Assembly: GCF_028609865.1 (NCBI RefSeq)
Contig: NZ_CP063194.1
Location: forward strand, 1-64,000
Direction of reading: 5' to 3'
DNA length: 64,000 nt
Origin: Corynebacterium jeddahense
Lineage (GTDB): Bacteria > Actinomycetota > Actinomycetes > Mycobacteriales > Mycobacteriaceae
This document shows, one piece after another, positions 1 to 11,923 of the stretch. The notes under the pieces were generated by a model. It worked only from the letters and a program-made list of their open reading frames with translations, made no database searches and was not told where the DNA came from. Each line of letters opens with the position of its first letter. Within the stretch, counting starts at the first letter, position 1. A program made the translations under genes and the position numbers.

Positions 1-1560
1 GTGGCCGATCAACACCTCGAGGACCTGTGGCGTGGCGTCGTCGACGAGCTCGTGCGCCTCTCCGAGCAACCCACCTCCTCGGTACCCACGCTCACCCCAC
101 AACAGCGCGCCTACCTCCGGCTCATGAAGCCGGTCGTGCTTGTCGACGGCTACGCCCTCCTCTCCGCGCCCCACCAGGCCGCGAAGAGTGTGGTGGAGGA
201 GTCCCTTGCCCCGCACATCACCGCGCTGCTGTCCTCTCACACCGGCCAGCCCTACAACCTCGCCGTCTCCGTCGCCGCGCCGGAACCGGAACCCCAACCG
301 GAGCCTGATCCGGAACCGGTGCCCGAGCCGGAGCTCGCCTGGGAGACTACGAAGTCCCAGGCCACCGCGCCGGCGGGGGAGCAGATCCCGATGGGCCTGG
401 ACGAGCTGGCGCAGATGCACGCGGCGCAGGTGGCGGGACGACGTCGAGACGCAACTGCCCACCCCACCGTGGACCGCCGCATCCCGCGCGAGAAGCCGGC
501 GCACGACCCTGACCGCGAGGCGAGCCTCAACCCGAAGTACACGTTTGAAAACTTCGTCATCGGCTCCTCGAACCGCTTCGCCAACGGCGCCGCCGTCGCC
601 GTCGCCGAGAACCCCGCGAAGGCCTACAACCCGCTATTTATCTGGGGCGGCTCGGGCCTGGGTAAGACGCACCTGCTCCACGCCGCCGGCAACTACGCGC
701 GCGTGCTGCAGCCGGGCCTGCGCATCAAGTACGTCTCCTCGGAGGAGTTCACCAACGACTACATCAACTCGGTGCGCGACGACCGGCAGGAGTCCTTCAA
801 GCGGCGCTACCGCAACCTGGACATCCTCATGGTCGACGACATCCAGTTCCTCGAGGGCAAGGAGGGCACGCAGGAGGAGTTCTTCCACACCTTCAACGCG
901 CTGCACCAGGCGAACAAGCAGATCATCCTCTCCTCGGACCGGCCGCCGAAGCAGCTGACCACGCTCGAGGACCGTCTGCGCACCCGCTTCGAGGGCGGGC
1001 TCATTACCGACGTCCAGCCGCCGGACCTGGAGACCCGCATCGCCATCTTGATGAAGAAGGCGGCCGCCGACGGCACCCAGGTGGACCACGAGGTCCTCGA
1101 GCTCATCGCCTCGCAGTTCGAGTCCTCGATCCGCGAGCTCGAGGGCGCGCTCATCCGCGTCTCGGCGTACTCGTCCCTCATCAACGAGCCGATCACGATG
1201 GACGTCGCTCAGGTGGCGCTGCGCGACATCCTCCCCGACGAGGGCGACGTGAACATCACCGCCGCCACCATCAAGGACGCCGCGGCCGAGTACTTCCAGG
1301 TCTCGCCCGATCAGCTCGTCGGCGCCGGCAAGACGCGGCAGGTGGCGCACGCCCGCCAGATCGCCATGTACCTCTGCCGCGAGCTCACCGAGCTGTCGCT
1401 GCCGAAGATTGGCGACGAGTTCGGCGGCAAAGACCACACGACCGTCATGTACGCGGACAGGAAAATTCGCAAGGAGATGACGGAAAACCGCGGCACCTAC
1501 GACGAGATCCAGGAGCTCACGCAGGTGGTGAAGAACCGCGCCCGCACCCGGGGGCGGTAG
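1..1560 (+). CDS. dnaA: Chromosomal replication initiator protein DnaA
   Basis: DnaA binds 9-mer boxes at oriC and melts the origin as an ATP-dependent filament. The 519-residue protein has the usual order: an N-terminal interaction domain, a variable Pro/Glu-rich linker at about residues 85-165, the AAA+ core, and a C-terminal DNA-binding domain. Walker A GGSGLGKT lies at residues 216-223, Walker B reads ILMVDDIQ, and the box-binding signature includes [11 protein letters not shown]. The GTG start is the first base of the window, so upstream signals cannot be seen. The origin-like DnaA boxes and dnaN follow directly, the standard actinobacterial order. Confidence 0.98.
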   Translation: MADQHLEDLWRGVVDELVRLSEQPTSSVPTLTPQQRAYLRLMKPVVLVDGYALLSAPHQAAKSVVEESLAPHITALLSSHTGQPYNLAVSVAAPEPEPQPEPDPEPVPEPELAWETTKSQATAPAGEQIPMGLDELAQMHAAQVAGRRRDATAHPTVDRRIPREKPAHDPDREASLNPKYTFENFVIGSSNRFANGAAVAVAENPAKAYNPLFIWGGSGLGKTHLLHAAGNYARVLQPGLRIKYVSSEEFTNDYINSVRDDRQESFKRRYRNLDILMVDDIQFLEGKEGTQEEFFHTFNALHQANKQIILSSDRPPKQLTTLEDRLRTRFEGGLITDVQPPDLETRIAILMKKAAADGTQVDHEVLELIASQFESSIRELEGALIRVSAYSSLINEPITMDVAQVALRDILPDEGDVNITAATIKDAAAEYFQVSPDQLVGAGKTRQVAHARQIAMYLCRELTELSLPKIGDEFGGKDHTTVMYADRKIRKEMTENRGTYDEIQELTQVVKNRARTRGR

Positions 1561-2071
1561 GGGCTCGGTGAACTATTCCCTCTCCGCAGCGGGAATTCTT
1601 CAGTTTTCCCAGGTCGCCGCTCCGGTCACGCGGAATAGTTCAGCGCGCATCCACAGCCCTATCCACACCTGTGTAATTACGGCCGTGTAACTCGGCGACC
1701 TGAGTCACATTTCCGAAAATCACAGGCGCCGCCTGGCTGGGGACAGCGTGTGCATAGCCGGTGGATCACCCGGCGCCTGAGTGTGTAATTTCAACCCCGC
1801 CGGGGAATTATCCACAGAGGGGCCGACTTATCCACAAGTTATCCACACCCCGAATCACACGGCCGACACGCCGGGCGACCGGCCCCGGAACGGTGAATTC
1901 CACAGTTTCCCCAACACCTACTGTTGTTCCCCTCTATTTACTTGTAATTCAACCTGTAGAAACAGAGCGTGTGAAAACCCGCCGAGAATGACAAATGTAG
2001 AGTGGTTGCGAATCGCATCTGCCCAACGACAGCCCAACGACTGCCCAACGACGAAGGGGGCCCGCGCCATC
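1561..2071. other. oriC: Putative oriC: dnaA-dnaN intergenic region with DnaA boxes
   Basis: This 511-bp non-coding stretch separates dnaA from dnaN, where most actinobacterial origins lie. Perfect TTATCCACA boxes sit at 1808-1816, 1828-1836 and 1839-1847. Relaxed boxes include CTATCCACA at 1659-1667 and a weaker one at 1648-1656. An AT-richer patch near 1910-1960 could be the unwinding element. The dnaN promoter must also lie here. Origin function is inferred from the boxes and position. Confidence 0.85.
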
Positions 2072-3256
2072 ATGGAAACCAACGTGTCGTTCCGCGTGCA
2101 CAAGGACGAGCTCGCCGACGCCGTCTCGTGGGTCGCGCGCAGCCTGCCCACGAAGACCACGCAGCCGGTGCTTCGCGCCGTGGTGATCACAGCCGACGAC
2201 AACGGCCTGGAGTTCGCGGGCTTCGACTACGAGGTCTCCTCGCGGGTGCGCATCGGCGCCGAGGTGAACGAGCCCGGTCGCGTCGCCGTGGCCGGCAAGC
2301 TCCTCTCCGACATCGTGGGCACGATGCCGAGCGACGCCATCGAGGTGACCACGGACGGCAAGGTGATGACGCTCAAGGCGCGCTCGTCGCGCTTCGAGCT
2401 CCCGCTCGTCCCGCTCGACGACTACCCGCAGCTGCCGACCCTGCCCGAGGTCACCGGCAAGATCTCCCCAGCCGCGCTCACCGGGGCCGTGACCCAGGTC
2501 GCCGCCGCCGCGGGACGCGACGACACGCTGCCGATGCTCACCGGCATCCACGTCGAGATCGAGGGCGAGAACGTCAAGCTCACCGCCACCGACCGCTTCC
2601 GCCTCGCGCAGCGCCACCTCACGTGGGAGCCGGCCGCGCCGGGCGTGCAGGCGGACCTGCTCATCCCGGCGAAGACGCTGCTGGACAACGCCCGCACGCT
2701 GGACACCTCCCTCGACGAGCCGGTGGAGATCGCCGTCGGCGCGGGCGACAACATCGGCGGCGATGGCCTCTTCGGGTTGCACACCGGCAATCGAGAGACC
2801 ACGACGCGCATGCTCGACGCGGACTTCCCGAACGTCGCGCCGCTGCTGCCGAAGACGCATACCTCGATCGCCTCCATCGAGGTCGCCCCGCTGCTTGAGG
2901 CGATCCGCCGCGTGAGCCTGGTCGCGGACCGCAACGCCCAGATCCGCATGCAGTTCCGTGGCGACGAGCTCACGCTCTTTTCCTCCGGCGCGGATTCCGG
3001 CGCGGCGCAGGAGACGATGCACGCCGACTTCTCCGGCGCGGACGAGCTGCTCATCGCCTTCAACGCGGGTTACCTGCGCGAGGGACTGGCCGTCATCGGC
3101 ACCGACCACGTGCTCTTCGGCTTTACCGAGGCCTCCCGCCCGGCGATCATGGTCCCGCAGCCGGAGCAGATGCCGGAGCAGGGCGCGGACGGCGCGTTCC
3201 CGACGCCGCAGACGCACTTCACCTACCTGCTCATGCCGGTGCGCCTGCCGGGCTAA
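2072..3256 (+). CDS. dnaN: DNA polymerase III sliding clamp, beta subunit
   Basis: The beta clamp encircles DNA and tethers polymerase III and repair polymerases. The frame is open from 1781, but the ATG at 2072 gives the family-typical 394 residues beginning METNVSFRV; the upstream part is origin DNA. The three clamp domains are recognisable across the full length, with the C-terminus [10 protein letters not shown] matching the family end. recF starts only 2 bp after the stop, suggesting co-transcription with recF and dciA. Confidence 0.97.
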   Translation: METNVSFRVHKDELADAVSWVARSLPTKTTQPVLRAVVITADDNGLEFAGFDYEVSSRVRIGAEVNEPGRVAVAGKLLSDIVGTMPSDAIEVTTDGKVMTLKARSSRFELPLVPLDDYPQLPTLPEVTGKISPAALTGAVTQVAAAAGRDDTLPMLTGIHVEIEGENVKLTATDRFRLAQRHLTWEPAAPGVQADLLIPAKTLLDNARTLDTSLDEPVEIAVGAGDNIGGDGLFGLHTGNRETTTRMLDADFPNVAPLLPKTHTSIASIEVAPLLEAIRRVSLVADRNAQIRMQFRGDELTLFSSGADSGAAQETMHADFSGADELLIAFNAGYLREGLAVIGTDHVLFGFTEASRPAIMVPQPEQMPEQGADGAFPTPQTHFTYLLMPVRLPG

Positions 3257-3258
3257 GC

Positions 3259-4431
3259 ATGTACCTGCGCGAGCTCGACCTGCGCGATTTCCGCTCGTGG
3301 CCCGAGCTGAACCTCAAGCTCGAACCGGGGGTCACGGTCTTCGCTGGCCGCAACGGGCACGGCAAGACGAACATCGTTGAGGCGGTGCACTACTCGTCCA
3401 AGCTCTCGAGCCACCGCGTATCGACGGATGCTCCGCTCATCAACGCCGCAGCCGACAACGCCCGCGTCTCCGCCACGACGGTAAACGAGGGGCGCGAGCT
3501 GACCACCCACCTGCTCATCAAGCCCCACGGCGCGAACCAGGCACAGATCAACCGCACGCGCCTCAAGTCCGCCCGCGAGCTGCTCGGGGTGCTACGTGTG
3601 GTCATGTTCTCGCCCGAGGACCTGCGCCTCGTCAACGGCGAGCCGGCGGAGCGCCGCAGGTTTCTCGACGACCTCGCGGCCCAGCGCACGCCCCGGCTCG
3701 GCGGGGCCCGGGCGGACTACGAGAAGGTGCTGCGCCAGCGCAACGCCCTGCTCAAGCACTCGAACATGGCGTTGCGCCGCGGCTACGGCGACGAGGACGG
3801 GGCGAGCGCGCTGTCCACGCTCGACGTGTGGGACGGCCAGCTCGCGGCGCTCGGCGCGCAGGTCGTGGCGGGCCGGATGGAGCTCGTCGATACGCTGGCG
3901 GAGCCCGTCGCCGAGGCCTACCGCTCCGTCGCGCCGGAGTCGCGCCCGGCCTCGATCGCGTACGCGTCGACGCTCGAGGGCGCGGTGCGCGAGCTCGCCG
4001 GCGGCCCGTCGCGCGACCCGGCGGTGCTCGAGGCGGCGATGCTTGCGGAGCTGGGCCGGCGCCGCAAGGAGGAGATCGACCGGGGCGTCACGCTCGTCGG
4101 CCCGCACCGCGACGACCTCGCGCTCATGCTCGGCGATCAGCCCGCGAAGGGCTACGCCTCGCACGGGGAGACGTGGTCGTTCGCGCTCGCGCTGCACCTC
4201 GCGGAGTACCAGCTGCTCGCCGCGGGCGGCTCGGACCCGGTGCTCATCCTCGACGACGTCTTCGCCGAGCTCGACGCCGCGCGCCGGGAGCGCCTCGTCC
4301 ACGTCGCCGCGGGCGCCGAGCAGGTGCTCGTCACCGCGGCCGTGGGCGACGATCTGCCCGGCAACCTCGACGATGCCGTCGCCGCGCGCTACGCCGTGAC
4401 CATGGTCAGCGGGGTGAGCTCGATTGAGTGA
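3259..4431 (+). CDS. recF: DNA replication and repair protein RecF
   Basis: RecF is an SMC-like ATPase that helps load RecA at single-strand gaps together with RecO and RecR. The 390-residue protein has Walker A GRNGHGKT at residues 30-37 and the C-terminal Walker B region [11 protein letters not shown], both family hallmarks. The ATG lies 2 bp after the dnaN stop, and the 3' end overlaps the next gene by 8 bp, so translation is probably coupled along dnaN-recF-dciA. Confidence 0.96.
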   Translation: MYLRELDLRDFRSWPELNLKLEPGVTVFAGRNGHGKTNIVEAVHYSSKLSSHRVSTDAPLINAAADNARVSATTVNEGRELTTHLLIKPHGANQAQINRTRLKSARELLGVLRVVMFSPEDLRLVNGEPAERRRFLDDLAAQRTPRLGGARADYEKVLRQRNALLKHSNMALRRGYGDEDGASALSTLDVWDGQLAALGAQVVAGRMELVDTLAEPVAEAYRSVAPESRPASIAYASTLEGAVRELAGGPSRDPAVLEAAMLAELGRRRKEEIDRGVTLVGPHRDDLALMLGDQPAKGYASHGETWSFALALHLAEYQLLAAGGSDPVLILDDVFAELDAARRERLVHVAAGAEQVLVTAAVGDDLPGNLDDAVAARYAVTMVSGVSSIE

Positions 4432-5014
4432 CCTCGTGCGCCAGACCTTCGACACCCTCCGCGAGACCGCGCGGCGCCGCGGCGTGCGCCTGCCGGACCT
4501 GTCCAGGCAGGGCAGCGCCGTCGTGCCGCGCCGCAACACACCCTCGCTTACCGACGGACCACAGGTGACGGTGCCCGGGCTGGACTTGCCGGAGGAACGT
4601 CGTCACGCAACTGTCCGGGGGATCCCCACCGGGGCCGACGGACGGGCGCTGCCGCGCGGGTACAAGGTGAGCTCGTTCGGCGCGCTGCTGGGCAGCGAGA
4701 TCCGCAAGCGCGACTGGACCGAGAAGATGGCGCACGGCTGGGTGATGGGCCACTGGGACGAGCTCGTCGGAGCGAAGATCGCGCAGCACACGCACGTGGA
4801 GATGATCAAGGGCGGCGAGGTGCACGTGAGCTGCGACTCCACGGCCTGGGCGACGCAGATGAAGTACATTCAGCGCGAGGTGCTCGCCGCGATCGCCGCG
4901 AAGGTGGGGCCGGACGTGGTGACGAAGCTGCACGTGTACGGGCCGCGGACGAAGAGTTGGCGATACGGGCCGCTGCACGTGAAGGGGAGGGGCCCGCGCG
5001 ACACGTACGGGTAA
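4424..5014 (+). CDS. DUF721 protein, DciA-type helicase-loading factor
   Basis: This 196-residue protein belongs to the DUF721 family found directly after recF in actinobacteria. The family includes DciA, which replaces DnaC as the DnaB helicase operator in most bacteria. A low-complexity basic N-terminus (about residues 1-80) precedes the conserved domain, which contains [19 protein letters not shown] and ends [10 protein letters not shown]. It overlaps recF by 8 bp in another frame. A role in helicase loading is inferred from the family; the sequence alone does not prove it. Confidence 0.85.
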   Translation: MSDLVRQTFDTLRETARRRGVRLPDLSRQGSAVVPRRNTPSLTDGPQVTVPGLDLPEERRHATVRGIPTGADGRALPRGYKVSSFGALLGSEIRKRDWTEKMAHGWVMGHWDELVGAKIAQHTHVEMIKGGEVHVSCDSTAWATQMKYIQREVLAAIAAKVGPDVVTKLHVYGPRTKSWRYGPLHVKGRGPRDTYG

Positions 5015-5148
5015 CCGCTTCGAGAGCGTGATGAAGCAGCAGCAGGAATTTCTCGACGGGTTGACAATTCTCTGAGGCGGTAAAAACGCGCGTGAAACGC
5101 CCTCTCGCGGGTTGGACGGGTGCCCGTAATCTCCCCCTCACCGTGTAA

Positions 5149-7308
<2,160 letters not shown>

Positions 7309-7323
7309 GCGCTTGCGACGTCG

Positions 7324-7758
7324 TTACGCAAACCGCTCCACGATGTCGCCGAACTCCGGGATGGCGGGGCCGACGATCTTGGCGGCCTTGCCGCGGAGGG
7401 TGGAGTAGGCCTTCTTCACCGGGCCGGGCATGGAGTCGACCTGCTTGTCGCCGGCGTCGAGGATGGACTTAACCACCTCGTCCTCGCGCCCGGAGAGGAA
7501 CTGACCGAAGCCCTGCTGGCCGGAGGCGGTGTAGGCGCTCCAGTAGGGGCCGAGCTCGTCGACGATCTGGGGCAGGAACTTATCGACGCCCTTCGGAATC
7601 GCATCCGCATCCGCCTTCTTGCCCGCGGCGACGGCGGACTTCAGCGCCATGCCGGTGAGCCCGGACTGGCGGGAGACGGTGGTGTCGACGAGCCGGGTGA
7701 GCTCCTGCACGACCTGCGAGCGGTTGGCGGGGGAGAGGAGGTTGGAAAGATCAGTCAT
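7324..7758 (-). CDS. Conserved actinobacterial hypothetical protein (DUF6918-like)
   Basis: This 144-residue soluble protein has no signal peptide or membrane segment. It begins MTDLSNLLSPANR, with a central GLTGMALKSAVAAGKK and a C-terminal half rich in Ala/Lys/Pro. The pattern resembles a small uncharacterised actinobacterial family that I recall as DUF6918; I cannot confirm this without a profile search. It is convergent with gyrB, whose stop lies 16 bp away. No function is proposed. Confidence 0.7.
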   Translation of the reverse strand: MTDLSNLLSPANRSQVVQELTRLVDTTVSRQSGLTGMALKSAVAAGKKADADAIPKGVDKFLPQIVDELGPYWSAYTASGQQGFGQFLSGREDEVVKSILDAGDKQVDSMPGPVKKAYSTLRGKAAKIVGPAIPEFGDIVERFA

Positions 7759-7778
7759 GCGGACAGTTTAACTGGAAA

Positions 7779-7803
7779 AACGGCCGGGCTTTTGCCGGCC
7801 GTT
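7779..7803 (-). terminator. Rho-independent terminator for the leftward secreted-protein gene
   Basis: A 9-bp GC-rich stem (AACGGCCGG pairing with CCGGCCGTT) with a 7-nt loop is followed, reading leftward, by a run of T. It lies downstream of the gene at 7936-8364 and just upstream of the gene at 7324-7758, so it separates the two transcripts. Confidence 0.7.
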
Positions 7804-7935
7804 CTTGGTTGCAGCTCTTCCACCGCAGCGCCACCGGTGCCCGCTTATCTTCGCTTCGTCACACCGGTCACATAGGTCGCTGCAACCACAACGGCCACAA
7901 CCGTAACATAGGCTGTGGGAGGGCGCTACTTCTGG

Positions 7936-8364
7936 TTACTTCTGGGGCAGGTACTCGTCGATGTAGCTCTGCACGAACGCCTTGATCTGGTCGGCCGGGA
8001 TGATGCGGTTGCCCTCCGACGAGCCCGGCACCTGCGCGAGGTTGAGCTGCGCCGCGATGTCGTCCACCGCCGCGCGCACCGGCGGCACGAAATCGACGAT
8101 GACCTGGATTGTCGCGAGCGTCGCCAGGACCGCGATGCCCAGCGAGATCGGCGCGTTGCCCGTGTACGAGCTCTCAAGCGGGCGCTTCTCCGGGACCTCG
8201 ATGCCCTTGTCGTAGTCGGGGTAGTAGTCCGGCTTCGACGAGCCCAACGAGCTGCCCGAGAACAGCTCGAAGATGGCCGGTTCGGCGTGGGCGGGGGTTG
8301 CGGCGACGGCGGTTCCCGTGAGGGCGGCGGCGGCGGCGAGCGCGGCGGCGGCGGATTGCTTCAT
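7936..8364 (-). CDS. Small secreted or membrane-anchored hypothetical protein
   Basis: The product is about 142 residues. Its N-terminus MKQSAAAALAAAAALTGTA and the following AVAATPAHA form a signal peptide. The mature part is acidic, with PDYYPDYDKGIEVPEKR, then a hydrophobic stretch (residues ~70-90) and a C-terminal segment ending YLPQK. A start three codons upstream (8373) is possible, because neither ATG has a convincing ribosome-binding site. I do not recognise the family. Similar short exported proteins with one hydrophobic segment are common in corynebacteria. Confidence 0.7.
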   Translation of the reverse strand: MKQSAAAALAAAAALTGTAVAATPAHAEPAIFELFSGSSLGSSKPDYYPDYDKGIEVPEKRPLESSYTGNAPISLGIAVLATLATIQVIVDFVPPVRAAVDDIAAQLNLAQVPGSSEGNRIIPADQIKAFVQSYIDEYLPQK

Positions 8365-8439
8365 GGGTGACATGGTAAAGGGTGGGGGCGCTGCAGCAGG
8401 GCGGTGCAGGGGAGCGCCTTGTAAAAATCCACACCGCCC

Positions 8440-8703
8440 TCACCCGGCCCAGCGCCGGTACACCTCCGCGGCGACCTCCGCGAACTGCGCGTTGCCGGCG
8501 GTGAGCGGCTCGAGCGCCCGGACCGCCTCGGCCAGCGCCGCCGCCGCCGCGGTCACCGAGTCGAACACGGGCACCCCGTGGAACCGGGACCCGGGTACCG
8601 CGGCGCAGGCGGCCAGGCCCGAAAAGGACCGGATCTGCGCCCGGTGTGCGGCGCAGAACTCGTCGGCTGCGGCGAGGAGCTGCTCGGCGGTGAGCCCCCT
8701 CAT
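8440..8703 (-). CDS. Doc/Fic-like toxin homologue with degenerate catalytic motif
   Basis: This 87-residue protein starts on an ATGA overlap with the upstream antitoxin-like gene, so translation is coupled. Its second half, FHGVPVFDSVTAAAAALAEA followed by VRALEPLTAGNAQFAEVAAE, aligns by eye with death-on-curing proteins (FGxDAYPTLxEKAAAL then HPLVDGNKR). The catalytic HPFxDGNKR is here EPLTAGNAQ, lacking the His and the terminal Lys-Arg. Doc toxins phosphorylate EF-Tu using that motif, so this copy is probably inactive or has a changed function. The family assignment is inference from a short alignment. Confidence 0.5.
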   Translation of the reverse strand: MRGLTAEQLLAAADEFCAAHRAQIRSFSGLAACAAVPGSRFHGVPVFDSVTAAAAALAEAVRALEPLTAGNAQFAEVAAEVYRRWAG

Positions 8704-8909
8704 CGCGCCTGCTTCACCCGGGACTCGGTGGCCTTGAACTCGGGCACCAGGTCCCGGGCGAGGGACCGGACAAACGCCTCGTCGAGCACCCGCGCGGCCG
8801 ACGCGACCACCGCGCGCCGGGCGGCCTCCTGCTTCGAGCATCCCCACGCGGAGGCGAGCAGGACGAGCGCCTTGTCCTCGTCCGCGGTCAGTCGCAGTGT
8901 CATCGCCAT
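8700..8909 (-). CDS. Small antitoxin-like DNA-binding protein (ribbon-helix-helix type)
   Basis: The 69-residue protein MAMTLRLTADEDKALVLLAS, continuing AWGCSKQEAARRAVV, has the beta-strand followed by two helices of MetJ/Arc/CopG antitoxins. It overlaps the Doc-like gene by 4 bp, in the antitoxin-first order typical of type II modules that autoregulate. A start two codons later (MTLRL) is equally plausible. The pair sits divergently from gyrA, with about 70 bp between the starts. Confidence 0.6.
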   Translation of the reverse strand: MAMTLRLTADEDKALVLLASAWGCSKQEAARRAVVASAARVLDEAFVRSLARDLVPEFKATESRVKQAR

Positions 8910-8980
8910 ACCACTTTGATACCACGCCCGTACACCGCCAAACCCGGAAACCGCGCTCAGGGCCGGTAGACTGCACAACT

Positions 8981-11578
8981 ATGGCAGACGAGACGATAGG
9001 CGGCATCGACCGCATCCAACCCATCGACATCAACGAGGAGATGCAGACCAGCTACATCGATTACGCGATGAGCGTGATCGTGGGCCGCGCGCTCCCGGAT
9101 GTCCGCGACGGCATGAAGCCGGTGCACCGCCGCATCATCTACGCGATGTACGACAACGGCTACCGCCCGGAGCGCTCCTACGTGAAGAGCGCGAAGCCGG
9201 TCGCCGACACGATGGGTAACTACCACCCGCACGGCGACAGAGCGATTTACGACACCTTGGTGCGCATGGCGCAGTCGTGGTCCATGCGCTACCCGCTTGT
9301 CGACGGCCAAGGGAACTTCGGCTCCCCCGGCAACGACGGCCCGGCCGCCATGCGTTACACGGAGTGCAAGCTCACACCGCTGGCGATGGAGATGGTGCGC
9401 GACATCCGCGAGAACTCCGTCGACTTCATGCCGAACTACGACGGCAAGACGCAGGAGCCCACGGTGCTGCCGAGCCGCGTGCCCAACCTGCTCATGAACG
9501 GTTCGAACGGTATCGCGGTCGGCATGGCCACGAACATCCCGCCGCATAACCTCGGCGAGCTCGCGGACGCGATCCAGTGGATCCTCGACCACCACGACGC
9601 GGACGAGAAGACCACGCTCGACGCCGTGGTTGAGCGCGTGAAGGGCCCGGACTTCCCGACGGCCGGCCTCATCGTCGGCGACCAGGGCATCAAGGACGCC
9701 TACACCACGGGCCGCGGCTCGATCCGCATGCGCGGCGTGACGGAGATCGAGGAGATCGGCTCCCGCCAGGTCATCGTGATCACGGAGCTGCCGTACCAGG
9801 TCAACCCGGACAACTTCATCCACAACATCGCCGAGCAGGTCACGGCGGGCAAGATGGTGGGCATCTCGAAGATCGAGGACGAGTCCTCCGACCGCGTGGG
9901 CATGCGCATCGTGATCACGCTCAAGCGCGACGCCGTCCCGCGCGTGGTGCTCAACAACCTGTACAAGCACTCGGCGCTGGAGACGAACTTCTCCGCGAAC
10001 ATGCTCTCGATTGTCGACGGCGTCCCGCGCACCCTGCGCATGGACCAGATGCTGCGCTTCTACGTCAAGCACCAGATCGAGGTCATCGTCCGGCGCACCC
10101 AGTACCGCCTCGACGAGGCCGAGAAGCGCGCCCACATCCTGCGCGGCCTGGTCAAGGCTCTCGACGCGCTCGACGAGGTCATCGCGCTCATCCGCAACTC
10201 GCCGACTGTTGACGACGCCCGCGCGGGCCTCATGCAGCTCCTCGACGTCGACGAGATCCAGGCCAACGAAATCCTGGCCATGCAGCTGCGGCGCCTGGCC
10301 GCCCTCGAGCGCCAGAAGATCGTGGACGACCTGGCCGCGATCGAGGAACAGATCGCGGATTACAAGGACATCCTTGCCAAGCCGGAGCGGCAGCGCGAGA
10401 TTGTTGGCGACGAGCTGAAAGAGATCGTCGATAAGTATGGCGACGAGCGCCGCACCCAGATTGTCGCCTCGACGGGCGACGTCACCGAGGAGGACCTCAT
10501 CGCGCGCGAGAACGTGGTGGTCACCATCACCTCGACCGGATACGCGAAGCGCACGAAGGTGGACGCCTACAAGAGCCAGAAGCGCGGCGGCAAGGGCGTG
10601 CGCGGCGCGGAGCTCAAGCAGGACGACGTGGTGAAGAACTTCTTCATCTGCTCCACGCACGACTGGATCCTCTTCTTCACGAACTTCGGTCGCGTCTACC
10701 GCCTCAAGGCGTACGAGCTGCCGGAGGCGGGCCGCACCGCCCGCGGCCAGCACGTGGCCAACCTGCTGGAGTTCCAGCCGGAGGAGAAGATCGCCCAGAT
10801 CATCCAGATCCGCACCTACGAGGACGCCCCGTACCTCGTGCTGGCCACCCGCGACGGGCGCGTGAAGAAGTCGCGCCTGACCGACTACGAGTCCGCGCGC
10901 TCGGCCGGGCTCATCGCCATCAACCTCAACGAGGGCGACGCGCTCATCGGCGCCTCGCTCGTGGGCGACGACGACGACATCCTGCTCGTCTCCGAGCAGG
11001 GCCAGGCCATCCGCTTCTCCGCCGACGACGAGCAGCTGCGCCCGATGGGCCGCGCCACCGCCGGCGTGAAGGGCATGCGCTTCCGCGGCGACGACCAGCT
11101 GCTCGCCATGACGGTCGCGCGCGACGGCCAGTACCTGCTCGTGGCCACCTCGGGCGGCTACGGCAAGCGCACCTCCATCGAGGAATACAACGCGCAGGGC
11201 CGCGGCGGCATGGGCGTGATGACGTTCAAGTACACCCCGAAGCGCGGCAAGCTCATCGGCGCACTCGCCGTGGAGGAGGAAGACCAGATCTTCGCCATCA
11301 CCTCCGCCGGCGGCGTGATCCGCACCGAGGTCGCGCAGATCCGGCCGTCCTCGCGCGCCACCATGGGCGTGCGGCTCGTGGACCTCGCCGACGGCGTCGA
11401 GTTGCTCGCCATCGACCGCAACGTCGAGGACGAGGGCGAGGAGAAGGCCACCGCCGTGGCCACCGGGCAGAAGACGCTCGAGCAGTCGCTTGACGACGCC
11501 GCCTCCGGCGAGCGCGGCTACACCGGCGAGTGGGACGACGCCGACAGCGCCGACGCCGACGCTGAGGACGAGGAGTAA
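8981..11578 (+). CDS. gyrA: DNA gyrase subunit A, with Arg87 in the quinolone-resistance region
   Basis: GyrA is the DNA-cleaving subunit of gyrase. The ATG at 8981 gives 865 residues beginning MADETIGGIDRIQPID; the frame upstream to 8897 has no family match. The catalytic tyrosine is Tyr126 in AAMRYTECK. The C-terminal beta-pinwheel contains the GyrA box QKRGGKG, followed by an acidic tail. In the quinolone-resistance region the sequence reads HPHGDRAIYD: residue 87 is Arg, encoded by the rare codon AGA at 9239-9241, where corynebacteria normally have Ser. Asp91 is unchanged. The 3' end is 3 bp from the next gene. Confidence 0.97.
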   Translation: MADETIGGIDRIQPIDINEEMQTSYIDYAMSVIVGRALPDVRDGMKPVHRRIIYAMYDNGYRPERSYVKSAKPVADTMGNYHPHGDRAIYDTLVRMAQSWSMRYPLVDGQGNFGSPGNDGPAAMRYTECKLTPLAMEMVRDIRENSVDFMPNYDGKTQEPTVLPSRVPNLLMNGSNGIAVGMATNIPPHNLGELADAIQWILDHHDADEKTTLDAVVERVKGPDFPTAGLIVGDQGIKDAYTTGRGSIRMRGVTEIEEIGSRQVIVITELPYQVNPDNFIHNIAEQVTAGKMVGISKIEDESSDRVGMRIVITLKRDAVPRVVLNNLYKHSALETNFSANMLSIVDGVPRTLRMDQMLRFYVKHQIEVIVRRTQYRLDEAEKRAHILRGLVKALDALDEVIALIRNSPTVDDARAGLMQLLDVDEIQANEILAMQLRRLAALERQKIVDDLAAIEEQIADYKDILAKPERQREIVGDELKEIVDKYGDERRTQIVASTGDVTEEDLIARENVVVTITSTGYAKRTKVDAYKSQKRGGKGVRGAELKQDDVVKNFFICSTHDWILFFTNFGRVYRLKAYELPEAGRTARGQHVANLLEFQPEEKIAQIIQIRTYEDAPYLVLATRDGRVKKSRLTDYESARSAGLIAINLNEGDALIGASLVGDDDDILLVSEQGQAIRFSADDEQLRPMGRATAGVKGMRFRGDDQLLAMTVARDGQYLLVATSGGYGKRTSIEEYNAQGRGGMGVMTFKYTPKRGKLIGALAVEEEDQIFAITSAGGVIRTEVAQIRPSSRATMGVRLVDLADGVELLAIDRNVEDEGEEKATAVATGQKTLEQSLDDAASGERGYTGEWDDADSADADAEDEE

Positions 11579-11581
11579 CCC

Positions 11582-11920
11582 GTGGCTGTCCGCAAAGTGA
11601 CGGTGCGCAACATTGGCGCGGGATCCGTCTTCAAGGTGGCGACGCTGCTCGCGCTCCTCGGGTTCATCGCCTGGATGGGCGCGTGCGCGCTCGTCTACTA
11701 CGGGCTGGATCGCGCCGGGGTGGTGGAGTCCGTGAACTCGCTCATCGGCGGCGTGGGCGGCGACCAGGTGGTGGACATGAAGCTCGCGATGACGGCGGCG
11801 GCGCTGCTCGGCCTCATCGGCGTGGTGTTCACCGCGGTGATGGCGCCGCTCACGGCGATCCTGTACAACGCGGTCGCCGACCTTGTCGGCGGCGTGCGCT
11901 ACACGATGTCGAACAAGTAG
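11582..11920 (+). CDS. DUF3566 membrane protein
   Basis: This 112-residue protein has two hydrophobic segments (about residues 17-40 and 63-90) and matches the DUF3566 family that follows gyrA in many actinobacteria. The GTG start lies 3 bp after the gyrA stop, so it is co-transcribed and probably translationally coupled. The function is unknown; the conserved synteny with gyrA is the main clue. It ends 3 bp from the convergent metalloprotease gene. Confidence 0.9.
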   Translation: MAVRKVTVRNIGAGSVFKVATLLALLGFIAWMGACALVYYGLDRAGVVESVNSLIGGVGGDQVVDMKLAMTAAALLGLIGVVFTAVMAPLTAILYNAVADLVGGVRYTMSNK

Positions 11921-11923
11921 CCG

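Noticed and set aside
1781..2071. Longer DnaN starting at 1781
   Set aside because: This part is origin DNA with DnaA boxes; ATG 2072 gives the normal family length.
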